DNA of 13,427 nt from an uncultured Actinotalea sp. Lineage in GTDB: Bacteria > Actinomycetota > Actinomycetes > Actinomycetales > Cellulomonadaceae. This document shows, one piece after another, positions 1 through 7,203 of the stretch. The first letter of the stretch is position 1. Every line of letters begins with the position of its first letter. Where the stretch lies: the NCBI RefSeq assembly GCF_946885855.1, contig NZ_CAMPHH010000071.1, forward strand, positions 1 through 13,427, read 5' to 3'. A program made the translations under genes and the position numbers. A model generated the notes under the pieces. It did no database searches. It was not told the origin of the DNA and worked only from the letters and a program-made list of their open reading frames with translations.

Positions 1-94
1 CCGGTGCCGACCCGAGGCAGACCCGAGGCAGACCCGAGGCAGACCCGAGGCAGACGCGAGGCAGACCCGGTGCCGACCCGTGGCGACCGGTGCG
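1..94. repeat. 11-bp tandem repeat array
   Basis: The unit GACCCGAGGCA occurs four times perfectly (9-19, 20-30, 31-41, 42-52). A fifth copy has one mismatch (53-63), and degenerate copies follow at 64-74 and 75-85, with a fading GACC-N pattern to about position 94. A 14-bp sequence, CCGGTGCCGACCCG, lies at 1-14 and again at 67-80, exactly 66 bp (six units) apart, so the array keeps phase and probably starts before the window. Eleven is not a multiple of three, so this is unlikely to be a protein repeat kept by selection. The period is close to one DNA helical turn. Function unknown. Confidence 0.9.
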
Positions 95-395
95 GACCAG
101 GTCCCCGCCCGGTGTGGACCGCGGGGGGTGGCACGAGGCGGCGCCGGCGCCGCGAGCAGGCAGGGGTCGACGTCCGGTACGCTTGCCGCTGCGCCCGGGT
201 CATCCGGGTGACATCGCACGCCATCTTCCCGCCCGGTACCCTCGGGGGCCGCGCGGGGGCGAGCACCGACGACGGTCCGGGCCCACGCCAGTGGGCACGG
301 TGTCGGGGCCGCGTGGCGTCAGGGGTGACCGGCACCGGGCCGGCCACCGACAACCGGATCGCGGGATGCGACTCGTCGCGTGCCCGCCTGCATTC

Positions 396-419
396 GCGCC
401 GCCCGCAGCCGGGCGGCGC
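396..419 (+). promoter_or_regulatory. Hairpin abutting the rpsB ribosome-binding site
   Basis: A perfect 9-bp all-GC stem (GCGCCGCCC at 396-404 pairing with GGGCGGCGC at 411-419) closes a 6-nt loop (405-410). The Shine-Dalgarno sequence GGAAGGA starts at 421, two bases beyond the stem, and the rpsB ATG is at 434. No T-run follows, so it is unlikely to be a terminator. Ribosomal protein S2 is known to repress its own mRNA in several bacteria through a leader structure; that this hairpin serves that purpose is inference from position. Confidence 0.5.
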
Positions 420-433
420 CGGAAGGACGTGCC

Positions 434-1438
434 ATGGCCGTCGTGACCATGCGCCAGCTGCTCGAGAGCGGCGTCCACTTCGGGCACCAGACCCGCCGGT
501 GGAACCCCAAGATGAAGCGGTTCATCTTCACCGAGCGCAACGGCATCTACATCGTCGACCTGCAGCAGTCGCTGTCGTACATCGACCGCGCGTACGAGTT
601 CGTCAAGGAGACCGTCGCGCACGGCGGGACGATCCTCTTCGTCGGGACCAAGAAGCAGGCGCAGGAGCCGGTGGCCGAGCAGGCCGCCCGCGTGGGGATG
701 CCCTACGTCAACCAGCGCTGGCTGGGCGGCATGCTCACCAACTTCACCACGGTGAACAAGCGCCTCCAGCGCCTCAAGGAGCTCGAGGAGATCGACTTCG
801 AGGACGTGGCCGGTAGCGGCTACACCAAGAAGGAGCTGCTCATCATGCGTCGCGAGCGCGACAAGCTCGCCAAGACGCTGGGCGGCATCCGCGACATGGC
901 GAAGGTGCCGTCGGCGATCTGGGTCGTCGACACCAACAAGGAGCACCTCGCTGTCGACGAGGCGCGCAAGCTCGGCATCCCGGTCGTGGCGATCCTCGAC
1001 ACGAACTGCGACCCGGACCTGGTGGACTACCAGATCCCGGGCAACGACGACGCGATCCGTGCGGTCACGCTGCTGACGCGCGTCATCGCGGACGCCGCCG
1101 CGGAGGGCCTCATCGCCCGTCACTCCGGCCGCCAGGCCGCGAGCGAGGGTGCGGACGCCGCCGCGGAGCCCCTGGCCGAGTGGGAGCGCGAGCTCCTGGC
1201 GGGCGCCGGGGACGCGGGCGCCGAGGTGCACACCGAGCCCAAGGCGGCGGAGGGGACGCCGGCCACGGCCGACGACCTGCCCGCCACGGCCGAGGCCGCG
1301 GCGGCCGAGGACGAGAGCCCGGTGGACGCCATCGGCACCACCGCCGGCGACGACGCGTCGACGGGTCAGGACGCGGCGCCGGCCGCCGAGGCCGCTGGTG
1401 CCTCGGAGCCCACCGCCGAGGACACCGCCTCCGCCTGA
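434..1438 (+). CDS. rpsB: 30S ribosomal protein S2
   Basis: Ribosomal protein S2 binds the small subunit late in assembly, near the junction of head and body, and is needed to recruit S1-type proteins and mRNA. The 334-residue product begins [20 protein letters not shown] and shows the S2 signatures [37 protein letters not shown] and [12 protein letters not shown]. The start is the ATG with GGAAGGA seven bases upstream; in-frame codons further upstream lack a site. The conserved fold ends near residue 235. The last hundred residues are a low-complexity tail rich in Ala, Glu, Asp, Thr and Pro, making the protein far longer than the roughly 240 residues of E. coli S2. Tails like this occur in actinobacterial S2, but this one is long. 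It is first in the rpsB-tsf unit; a hairpin overlapping the space before its Shine-Dalgarno sequence may mediate feedback. Confidence 0.97.
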   Translation: MAVVTMRQLLESGVHFGHQTRRWNPKMKRFIFTERNGIYIVDLQQSLSYIDRAYEFVKETVAHGGTILFVGTKKQAQEPVAEQAARVGMPYVNQRWLGGMLTNFTTVNKRLQRLKELEEIDFEDVAGSGYTKKELLIMRRERDKLAKTLGGIRDMAKVPSAIWVVDTNKEHLAVDEARKLGIPVVAILDTNCDPDLVDYQIPGNDDAIRAVTLLTRVIADAAAEGLIARHSGRQAASEGADAAAEPLAEWERELLAGAGDAGAEVHTEPKAAEGTPATADDLPATAEAAAAEDESPVDAIGTTAGDDASTGQDAAPAAEAAGASEPTAEDTASA

Positions 1439-1454
1439 TCCTCGCAACCGACAT

Positions 1455-1487
1455 GGCCCGACCGGCCGCCACCCGGCCGGTCGGGCC
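1455..1487 (+). terminator. rpsB-tsf intergenic hairpin (attenuator or terminator)
   Basis: A perfect 14-bp stem (1455-1468 with 1474-1487, outer arm GGCCCGACCGGCCG) closes a 5-nt loop. It sits in the 82-base gap between rpsB and tsf. No U-tract follows (CTCCTGAG), which is usual for actinobacterial terminators. It probably acts as a partial terminator or RNA-stability element that adjusts the ratio of S2 to EF-Ts; complete termination would leave tsf without an evident promoter. Confidence 0.75.
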
Positions 1488-1520
1488 CTCCTGAGCCGAC
1501 CGACAGAGGGGCACGAACCC

Positions 1521-2360
1521 ATGGCGAACTACACCGCCGCAGACATCAAGGCACTCCGCGAGCGCACCGGCGCCGGCATGCTCGACGTCAAGAAGGCGCT
1601 CGACGAGGCGAACGGCGACGCCGAGAAGGCGCTCGAGATCATCCGCGTCAAGGGTCTCAAGGGCGTCAGCAAGCGCGAGGGCCGGGCCGCCTCCGACGGC
1701 CTCGTCGCCGCGCACGTGGCTGACGACGCCGCCGGGCAGACCGGCGTCCTCATCGAGCTGAACTCCGAGACGGACTTCGTCGCGAAGAACGGCACCTTCC
1801 TCGCCCTGGCGGACAAGGTGCTCGCGGCCGCCGTGGCGAACGGCACGGAGGACGTCGCGGCGATCCTGGCCGCGGACGCGGACGGCCGGACCGTCCAGGA
1901 GACCATCGACGAGACCGCCGCCACGCTCGGCGAGAAGGTCGTGCTGCGCCGCGTGGCGCGGGTGTCGGCCGAGAAGGTCGCCGTCTACCTGCACAAGGTC
2001 AACAAGGACCTCCCGCCGCAGGTCGGCGTGCTCGTCGGCAGCGACGCGGCCGGCGCAGAGGTCGCCCGTGACGTCGCGATGCACATCGCCGCGTACTCGC
2101 CGGCCTACCTCACGCGCGACGACGTGCCGGCCGAGACGGTCGAGTCGGAGCGTCGGATCGCCGAGGAGACCTCGCGCAACGAGGGCAAGCCCGAGGCGGC
2201 CCTGCCCAAGATCGTCGAGGGTCGCCTCAACGGCTTCTTCAAGGAGTCGGTCCTGGTCGACCAGGCCTTCGCGAAGGACCCGAAGAAGTCCGTCGGCCAG
2301 GTGCTGTCCGAGGTGGGCGGCACGGTCACCGGGTTCGCGCGGTTCCGCGTCGGCGCCTGA
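1521..2360 (+). CDS. tsf: Translation elongation factor Ts
   Basis: EF-Ts exchanges GDP for GTP on EF-Tu in the cytoplasm. The product is 279 residues, normal for the family. The N-terminal UBA-like domain (about residues 3-45) begins [20 protein letters not shown], followed by a core with the signature SETDFVAKN (TDFVAKN at 84-90) that contacts EF-Tu. The C-terminal part contains the dimerisation and core subdomains with YSPAYL and [10 protein letters not shown]. The ATG is preceded by a purine-rich AGAGGGG about ten bases upstream and gives the canonical N-terminus. It lies 82 bases after rpsB with a strong hairpin between them and is followed by a terminator, so rpsB-tsf looks like its own transcription unit, as in most bacteria. 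Confidence 0.97.
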   Translation: MANYTAADIKALRERTGAGMLDVKKALDEANGDAEKALEIIRVKGLKGVSKREGRAASDGLVAAHVADDAAGQTGVLIELNSETDFVAKNGTFLALADKVLAAAVANGTEDVAAILAADADGRTVQETIDETAATLGEKVVLRRVARVSAEKVAVYLHKVNKDLPPQVGVLVGSDAAGAEVARDVAMHIAAYSPAYLTRDDVPAETVESERRIAEETSRNEGKPEAALPKIVEGRLNGFFKESVLVDQAFAKDPKKSVGQVLSEVGGTVTGFARFRVGA

Positions 2361-2378
2361 GCAGAACCTGTAGCGTCA

Positions 2379-2415
2379 GACGGCGGCTCCGGTCCCTCGG
2401 GCCGGAGCCGCCGTC
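2379..2415 (+). terminator. Terminator after tsf
   Basis: A perfect 14-bp stem (2379-2392 with 2402-2415, outer arm starting GACGGCGGCTCCGG) closes a 9-nt loop 18 bases past the tsf stop. There is no U-run, as common in high-GC actinobacteria. A weaker second hairpin follows (CCCGGGG at 2421-2427 with CCCCGGG at 2443-2449). It marks the likely end of the rpsB-tsf transcript. Confidence 0.8.
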
Positions 2416-2497
2416 GTGCACCCGGGGGCGTCGCCGCGCCGGCCCCGGGCGAGGCCCGCACCGCGACGGCACCGCAGAGGGACTCCCGGGAGGCAGC

Positions 2498-3277
2498 GTG
2501 ACCGACGACCAGACCGGACGGCAGGAGCCCGCGGACGACGGCCAGGCAGCCGCCGTCGGAGTGTCGGGCCCCGCGCGGCGGGTGCTCCTGAAGCTCTCGG
2601 GGGAGACCTTCGGAGGCGGCGGCATCGGTCTCGCCCCCGACGTGGTCCAGCGCATCGCCGGCGAGATCGCGGCGGCGGTCCGGGCGGGCGTGCAGGTCGC
2701 GATCGTCGTCGGCGGCGGCAACTTCTTCCGCGGCGCGGAGCTGTCCCAGCGCGGCCTGGACCGGGCCCGCGCGGATTACATGGGCATGCTGGGCACGGTG
2801 ATGAACTGCCTCGCGCTCCAGGACTTCCTCGAGCAGGCCGGCGTGAGCACCCGGGTCCAGACGGCCATCACGATGGGCCAGGTCGCCGAGCCCTACATCC
2901 CGCTCAAGGCCATCCGCCACATGGAGAAGGGCCGCGTCGTCATCTTCGGGGCGGGCGCGGGCATGCCGTTCTTCTCGACCGACACCGTCTCGGTGCAGCG
3001 GGCCCTGGAGACGCACTGCGACGAGGTCCTCATGGGCAAGAACGGCGTCGACGGGGTGTACTCGGCGGATCCGAGGACCGATCCCTCCGCCGTCCGCCTC
3101 GACGAGCTGACCTACACGGAGGCGCTCGTGCAGGGGCTCGAGGTCATGGACGCCACGGCGCTGTCGCTGTGCCGGGACAACGGCGTCCGGATGCGGGTCT
3201 TCGGCATGGAGGAGATCGGCAACGTCACCCGCGCGCTGCGGGGTGAGAGGATCGGCACGCTGCTGACGGCGGGCTGA
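2498..3277 (+). CDS. pyrH: Uridylate kinase (UMP kinase)
   Basis: This enzyme of the amino-acid-kinase family phosphorylates UMP to UDP with ATP, the step after de novo pyrimidine synthesis, and is usually allosterically controlled by GTP and UTP. The 259-residue product carries KLSGE from residue 32 (phosphate loop), GGGNFFRG at 72-79, [17 protein letters not shown] (UMP binding), [29 protein letters not shown] and a C-terminal [10 protein letters not shown]. About 25 residues before the domain form a polar, Ala/Asp/Gln-rich extension, common in actinobacterial PyrH. The GTG start is supported by a GGGAGG site five bases upstream (2488-2493). It follows the tsf terminator by some 80 bases without an obvious promoter and precedes frr by 55 bases, so the two are probably cotranscribed. 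Confidence 0.96.
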   Translation: MTDDQTGRQEPADDGQAAAVGVSGPARRVLLKLSGETFGGGGIGLAPDVVQRIAGEIAAAVRAGVQVAIVVGGGNFFRGAELSQRGLDRARADYMGMLGTVMNCLALQDFLEQAGVSTRVQTAITMGQVAEPYIPLKAIRHMEKGRVVIFGAGAGMPFFSTDTVSVQRALETHCDEVLMGKNGVDGVYSADPRTDPSAVRLDELTYTEALVQGLEVMDATALSLCRDNGVRMRVFGMEEIGNVTRALRGERIGTLLTAG

Positions 3278-3332
3278 GGCGCAGCAGACCCGGGGACACG
3301 GACGGCAGACCGACGAGAACGAAGGAGCACCG

Positions 3333-3890
3333 GTGATCGACGACACCCTCCTCGAGGCCGAGGAGAAGATGGACAAGGCCATCGAGGTCGCCAAGGAGGA
3401 CATGGCGACCATCCGGACCGGCCGTGCGAACCCGGCGATGTTCCAGAAGATCGTCGTGGAGTACTACGGCTCCCCGACCCCGCTGCAGCAGCTCGCCTCC
3501 TTCACGACGCCGGAGGCGCGCACGATCCTCGTCTCCCCGTTCGACGCGTCGTCGCTCGGCGCCATCGAGCGTGCGCTGCGCGACTCCGACCTCGGCGTGA
3601 ACCCCAGCAACGACGGCCGGATCATCCGGGTCGTGCTGCCGCAGCTCACCGAGGAGCGCCGCAAGGACTACGTCAAGCTCGCCCGGCACAAGGCCGAGGA
3701 GGCGCGCGTCGCCGTGCGCAACGTCCGCCGGCGTGCCAAGGAGGAGCTGGACCGCATCGTCAAGGACGGTGAGGCCGGTGAGGACGAGGTCACGCGCGCC
3801 GAGAAGGAGCTGGAGGCGCTGACCAAGCGTCACGTCGAGGCGATCGACCAGGTCCTCGCGCACAAGGAGAGCGAGCTGCTCGAGGTCTGA
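3333..3890 (+). CDS. frr: Ribosome recycling factor
   Basis: RRF works with EF-G to split post-termination ribosomes. The 185-residue product matches the usual family length and is collinear throughout: the N-terminal helix with [20 protein letters not shown], the hinge and beta domain with [15 protein letters not shown] and [15 protein letters not shown], then [21 protein letters not shown] and the long C-terminal helix with [12 protein letters not shown]. The arginines of IRTGRANP (around residues 27-34) and the R-rich final helix are those that contact 23S rRNA. The GTG start has a strong GAAGGAG site (3321-3327) five bases upstream. Its stop overlaps the cdsA start (TGATG), indicating translational coupling. 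Confidence 0.97.
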   Translation: MIDDTLLEAEEKMDKAIEVAKEDMATIRTGRANPAMFQKIVVEYYGSPTPLQQLASFTTPEARTILVSPFDASSLGAIERALRDSDLGVNPSNDGRIIRVVLPQLTEERRKDYVKLARHKAEEARVAVRNVRRRAKEELDRIVKDGEAGEDEVTRAEKELEALTKRHVEAIDQVLAHKESELLEV

Positions 3891-4756
3891 TGACGGAGGT
3901 GGTGGGGACGCAGACGGTGGCGGGTGGCGGCCGCACCTCCCGGGCCGGTCGCGACCTGCCCCGGGCGGTCGCGGTCGGGCTCGGGCTGCTCGCCGTCGTC
4001 CTCGTGTCCCTGCTGTGGCGCAAGGAGCTCTTCGTCCTGGTCGCCGTCCTCGCCTGCGGCGCGGCGCTGTGGGAGCTCGCGCAGGCGTTCTCGCGCCGCC
4101 ACCTGCACCTGCCGGTGCTGCCCGTCCTGGTGGGCAGCACCGGGATCCTCGTCTCGGCGTACGTCGCCGGTGCCGAGGCGATGTTCGTGGCGTTCCTGCT
4201 CACGGCGGGTGGCGTCGTCGTCTGGCGGGTCCTCGACGGCAGCGGGACGCCCGCCCTGCGGGACGCCGCCTCCGGGACCTTCGCCCTCGCCTACGTGCCC
4301 CTCATGGGGGGCTTCGTCATGCTCATGCTGGCCGAGGCGGACGGACCGGCCCGGGTCCTCCTCTTCGTGCTGCTCGCCGTCGCCAGCGACACGGGTGGGT
4401 ACGTCGCGGGCGTGCTGGCGGGTCGTCACCCGCTCGCCCCGTCCGTCAGCCCGAAGAAGTCCTGGGAGGGGCTCGCCGGCTCCCTGGTCCTCGCCGGCGC
4501 GGTGGGCGGCGTGGGGCTCTGGCTGGCCTTCGACGCCTCGCCGGTGCTCGGCGTGGTGCTCGGCGTCGCCGCGGTGCTGACCGCGACCCTCGGCGACCTC
4601 GCCGAGTCGCTCCTCAAGCGCGATCTCGAGCTCAAGGACATGGGCTCGCTCCTCCCGGGGCACGGCGGGGTGCTCGACCGCCTGGACTCCCTCCTGCTGA
4701 CCGCACCGCTCGTGCACACTGTGCTGCTCGTGGCCCTGCCGGCCGTGGGCGACTGA
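3890..4756 (+). CDS. cdsA: Phosphatidate cytidylyltransferase (CDP-diacylglycerol synthase)
   Basis: CdsA is an integral membrane enzyme that makes CDP-diacylglycerol from phosphatidate and CTP, the precursor for phosphatidylinositol, cardiolipin and phosphatidylglycerol. The 288-residue product begins with a short polar, Gly/Arg-containing stretch, then about eight hydrophobic segments spread from residue 28 to about 235. The family signature is at the C-terminus: [13 protein letters not shown] through [12 protein letters not shown] (residues 240-266), with the metal-binding acidic residues D250, D263 and D266. The central [11 protein letters not shown] and [11 protein letters not shown] motifs are also typical. 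The ATG shares its A with the frr stop codon, so the start is well fixed. It is sandwiched between frr and rlmN, a common actinobacterial arrangement. Confidence 0.95.
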   Translation: MTEVVGTQTVAGGGRTSRAGRDLPRAVAVGLGLLAVVLVSLLWRKELFVLVAVLACGAALWELAQAFSRRHLHLPVLPVLVGSTGILVSAYVAGAEAMFVAFLLTAGGVVVWRVLDGSGTPALRDAASGTFALAYVPLMGGFVMLMLAEADGPARVLLFVLLAVASDTGGYVAGVLAGRHPLAPSVSPKKSWEGLAGSLVLAGAVGGVGLWLAFDASPVLGVVLGVAAVLTATLGDLAESLLKRDLELKDMGSLLPGHGGVLDRLDSLLLTAPLVHTVLLVALPAVGD

Positions 4757-4776
4757 GACGAAGGACGCTGCTGCCC

Positions 4777-5916
4777 GTGACCGAGGTCCGACCCTCCGCC
4801 GAGGGACGTGCGCCGCTGGCGCTGACGATGACGCCCGCGCGGCGCGGCAAGCCGCCGCGCCACCTCGCCGACCTCGCTCCGGCCGAGCGGGCCGAGGCGG
4901 TCGCGGCGCTGGGGGAGAAGCCCTTCCGGGCCAAGCAGCTCGCGACGCACTACTTCACACACCTCTCGGCCGACGCGGCCGAGATGACCGACCTGCCCCA
5001 GGCCACCCGGGACCAGCTCGTCGCCGGGCTCCTGCCCCCGCTGCTGCGGCCCGTGCGCACCCTCGAGGCGGACGCCGGGGCCACCGTCAAGACGCTGTGG
5101 AGCCTCTTCGACGGGGTCAAGGTGGAGTCCGTCCTCATGCGCTACCCCGGCCGCGCCACCCTGTGCGTCTCGAGCCAGGCCGGCTGCGGCATGGCGTGCC
5201 CCTTCTGCGCGACCGGTCAGCAGGGCCTGACGCGGAACCTCTCCACCGCGGAGATCGTCGAGCAGGTGCGCCATGCCGCGCGCGCCCTGCGTCACGGCGA
5301 GGTGGCCGGCGGCCCCGGGCGGCTCACCAACGTCGTCTTCATGGGCATGGGCGAGCCGCTCGCGAACTACCGCACCGTGATCGACGCGGTCCGGCGCTTC
5401 GTCGCCCCCGCTCCTGACGGGCTGGGGCTCTCGGCCCGGAACGTCACGGTGTCGACCGTCGGGCTCGTCCCCGCGATCGACAAGCTCGCCGCGACCGGGA
5501 TCCCCGTCACCCTCGCCCTGTCCCTCCACGCGCCGGACGACGAGCTGCGCAGCGAGCTGGTGCCGATCAACACGCGGTGGACGGTCGACGAGGCCCTCGA
5601 CGCCGCGCGCCGGTACTTCGAGGTGACCGGGCGGCGTGTCAGCATCGAGTACGCCCTCATCAAGGACATGAACGACCACGCCTGGCGTGCGGACCTCCTC
5701 GGTCAGAAGCTGACGGAGCGGGGACGCGGCTGGGTCCACGTCAACCCCATCCCCCTCAACCCCACGCCCGGCTCGATCTGGACCGCGAGCGACCCCGCCG
5801 TCGAGGCGGAGTTCGTGGCCCGGCTGCGCGCCCACGGCATCCCGACGACCGTGCGGGACACCCGCGGCAGCGACATCGACGGTGCGTGCGGCCAGCTCGC
5901 AGCGGAGGACCGATGA
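4777..5916 (+). CDS. rlmN: Dual-specificity 23S rRNA (A2503) / tRNA (A37) C2-methyltransferase RlmN
   Basis: RlmN is a radical-SAM enzyme that methylates C2 of adenine 2503 in 23S rRNA and adenine 37 in some tRNAs, tuning the peptide exit tunnel and decoding. The 379-residue product has the Cx3Cx2C cluster motif at C137, C141 and C144 for the 4Fe-4S centre. C371 (in [10 protein letters not shown]) matches the methyl-carrying cysteine C355 of E. coli, and C130 (in LCVSSQAGC), seven residues before the cluster as in E. coli, matches the resolving C118. [35 protein letters not shown] and HVNPIPLNP are also family motifs, so all catalytic residues are present. I chose GTG 4777, with GAAGGA 11 bases upstream; ATG 4828 is an alternative without a clear site. 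Its stop overlaps the next start (ATGA). Confidence 0.95.
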   Translation: MTEVRPSAEGRAPLALTMTPARRGKPPRHLADLAPAERAEAVAALGEKPFRAKQLATHYFTHLSADAAEMTDLPQATRDQLVAGLLPPLLRPVRTLEADAGATVKTLWSLFDGVKVESVLMRYPGRATLCVSSQAGCGMACPFCATGQQGLTRNLSTAEIVEQVRHAARALRHGEVAGGPGRLTNVVFMGMGEPLANYRTVIDAVRRFVAPAPDGLGLSARNVTVSTVGLVPAIDKLAATGIPVTLALSLHAPDDELRSELVPINTRWTVDEALDAARRYFEVTGRRVSIEYALIKDMNDHAWRADLLGQKLTERGRGWVHVNPIPLNPTPGSIWTASDPAVEAEFVARLRAHGIPTTVRDTRGSDIDGACGQLAAEDR

Positions 5917-6467
5917 GCACCCTGTTCCGCACCGCCGGCCGGCTGCGGCCGGGCTACGACCCGGCGCAGGTCGACGACTTCTTCGACCGTGCCCGGAGCG
6001 TCTACGAGGGCAACGGTGCGGCGGACCCCCTGACGGCGCGGGACGTGCGGCTCACCGCCTTCGACCTCGTCCGGGGCGGGTACGCGACGGGACCCGTGGA
6101 CGCGGCGATGGACCGGCTCGAGCGGGCGTTCGTGACGCGGCAACGGACCGACTACCTCAGCGCCCACGGTCAGCAGGCGTGGATGGACCACCTGGCCGGT
6201 CAGGCCCGCACGCTCTACGGTCGCCTGACGCGCCCGGACGGCGAGCGCTTCGCACCCGCCGGGCGTGGGCAGCAGGGCTACCTCCCCGAGGACGTCGACG
6301 CGCTCTGCCACCGGCTGGTGGACTACTTCGACAACGGCGCGAGCCTGACGTCGGAGGAGATCCGGTCCGTGACGTTCCGCCGGGCCCGGGGCGCCAAGGG
6401 GTACGGCGAGGCCGCCGTGGACGCCTTCTGCGACCGCGCGGTGGAGGTTCTGCTCGGCGTGGAGTGA
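5913..6467 (+). CDS. DivIVA-type repeat protein (no coiled coil)
   Basis: This 184-residue protein is built from two units that each resemble the N-terminal membrane-binding motif of DivIVA/Wag31. Unit 1 spans about residues 13-75 and unit 2 about 119-184. Each unit contains two copies of a mini-motif with the pattern Tyr-x(3-4)-Val-Asp followed by an acidic/hydrophobic helix and Arg: Y15 ([12 protein letters not shown]), Y57 ([12 protein letters not shown]), Y123 ([12 protein letters not shown]) and Y164 ([12 protein letters not shown]). Paired copies are 42 and 41 residues apart. Unlike true DivIVA there is no long coiled coil, so polar scaffolding by filament formation is not expected. From memory it fits the TIGRFAM DivIVA-domain repeat family, whose role is unknown. 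ATG overlaps the rlmN stop by four bases, so it is translationally coupled. A link to the cell pole or envelope is inference from the motif only. Confidence 0.85.
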   Translation: MSTLFRTAGRLRPGYDPAQVDDFFDRARSVYEGNGAADPLTARDVRLTAFDLVRGGYATGPVDAAMDRLERAFVTRQRTDYLSAHGQQAWMDHLAGQARTLYGRLTRPDGERFAPAGRGQQGYLPEDVDALCHRLVDYFDNGASLTSEEIRSVTFRRARGAKGYGEAAVDAFCDRAVEVLLGVE

Positions 6468-6502
6468 GCGGGCCGGACGCCCGGGGGCGCGGCACCGGCC
6501 GG

Positions 6503-7030
6503 TCAGGTGCCGTCCTGGCGTGGGGGAGTGCCCTCGGCGGGGATCTCGCGGCCCAGCACGATCTCCTGGATCTGCAGGAGGCGCCGCTCGATCCGCGCCA
6601 CGTCCTCGAGCTCGACGTCGCTCTCGTCGCCCGCCGTCCGGACGACGAGCGTCCCGCAGCCCAGGACGCGGTCCAGGACCGTGCGGCGGTAGCTCACCGA
6701 GTGCACCCGGTCGATGGGGATGTCCCGCCCCTCACGCGTGAGGACCCCGCGCCGGCTGATGAGCCGCTGGGTGGTCAGGGTGTCGGTCGAGGCGGCCCAC
6801 ACGAGGGTCGGCCACACCCCGGCGACCAGGACGACGGCGGCGGCGAGGCCCACCAGGGCCCACCGCTGCCAGGCGTGGTCCTCCGGTGAGGGCACGACCT
6901 GCACGAGCAGGAACCACAGCACCGCGGCGGTGAGGAGCGTGGCGAGCGCCGGCACGACGAGGCCCTTCCAGTGCGCGTGCGCCCGGAAGACGACGACCTC
7001 GTCGGCGGCGAGCATCGAGGGTTTGACCAT
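6503..7030 (-). CDS. Membrane protein with bacterial PH (YdbS-like) domain
   Basis: The 175-residue product has two hydrophobic segments (about residues 23-44, GLVVPALATLLTAAVLWFLL, and 56-79) followed by a cytoplasmic bacterial pleckstrin-homology-like domain (bPH_2, formerly DUF304) from about residue 80 to 160. The core is TTQRLISRRGVLTREGRDIP, then the typical IDRVHSVSYRRTVLDRVLGCG and the ELEDVARIERRLLQI helix. Proteins of this type sit in the membrane and have no established biochemical role; YdbS/YdbT of Bacillus are the named relatives. The ATG is well supported by a GGGAGGA site (complement of 7038-7044) seven bases upstream. It converges with the DivIVA-like gene (35-base gap) and diverges from dxr, so it is probably a single-gene transcript. 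Confidence 0.85.
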   Translation of the reverse strand: MVKPSMLAADEVVVFRAHAHWKGLVVPALATLLTAAVLWFLLVQVVPSPEDHAWQRWALVGLAAAVVLVAGVWPTLVWAASTDTLTTQRLISRRGVLTREGRDIPIDRVHSVSYRRTVLDRVLGCGTLVVRTAGDESDVELEDVARIERRLLQIQEIVLGREIPAEGTPPRQDGT

Positions 7031-7190
7031 GGTCGGATCCTCCCACCGGGCCGGGCTGAAGGGAATGTGCCGGGGGCGTGGCGCGACGGCCGGCCCCCGA
7101 CGGCGAGCGCGGTGAGGGTGGCTGTGCTGCGACGGGTGCGGTGGACGGCGGACGGGCGCGTCCCCTCGACGGCCCGGACGCCACCTGCGA

Positions 7191-7203
7191 CACAATGCCG
7201 CGG
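7191..7203 (+). promoter_or_regulatory. Possible -10 box giving a leaderless dxr mRNA
   Basis: CACAAT at 7191-7196 matches four of six positions of TATAAT, including the key A2 and T6. The dxr GTG begins seven bases after the last T, exactly where transcription would start. No purine-rich ribosome-binding site is seen in the 25 bases before the GTG. A weak -35 (TCGACG, 7166-7171) lies 19 bp upstream. Leaderless messages are common in actinobacteria. Confidence 0.4.

Larger units (their letters stand above)
1..433. other. Non-coding region upstream of rpsB
   Basis: No gene is supported in these 433 bases; open frames here lack family features and simply run into rpsB in wrong frames. The left end holds an 11-bp tandem array (about 1-94) and the right end a hairpin abutting the rpsB ribosome-binding site (396-419); both are listed separately. 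The promoter for rpsB should lie between them. Two TANNNT hexamers, TACGCT at 178-183 and TACCCT at 237-242, both follow CCGG or CGG and could be -10 boxes, but neither has a good -35 partner at 16-19 bp, so I do not call a promoter. The GTGACA at 208-213 resembles a -35 box but is 23 bp from TACCCT. Confidence 0.6.

Noticed and set aside
4..94. 11-bp array as a CRISPR or as protein-coding repeats
   Set aside because: There are no spacers between units, the unit is too short for CRISPR, and the period shifts frame so no protein repeat is maintained.
178..242. TACGCT (178-183) or TACCCT (237-242) as the rpsB -10 box
   Set aside because: Neither has an acceptable -35 at normal spacing; GTGACA at 208 is 23 bp from the second. 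Too weak to call.
2105..3412. Long minus-strand open frame opposite tsf, pyrH and frr; similar long antisense frames at 200-1522, 4426-5835 and 6732-8411 (minus) and 8626-9951 (plus)
   Set aside because: They mirror well-identified genes, have Arg/Gly/His-rich low-information translations, lack family motifs or ribosome-binding sites, and are expected by-products of strong GC bias at third codon positions.
6490..6512. CGGCACC / GGTGCCG hairpin in the gap between the convergent DivIVA-like and PH-domain genes as a terminator
   Set aside because: It has a seven-bp stem with a nine-base loop overlapping the PH gene stop and no U-tract; in DNA this GC-rich such pairs arise often by chance.
7195..7197. 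ATG just upstream as the dxr start
   Set aside because: It is eight bases out of phase with the reading frame; GTG 7203 is in frame and gives the normal DXR N-terminus.
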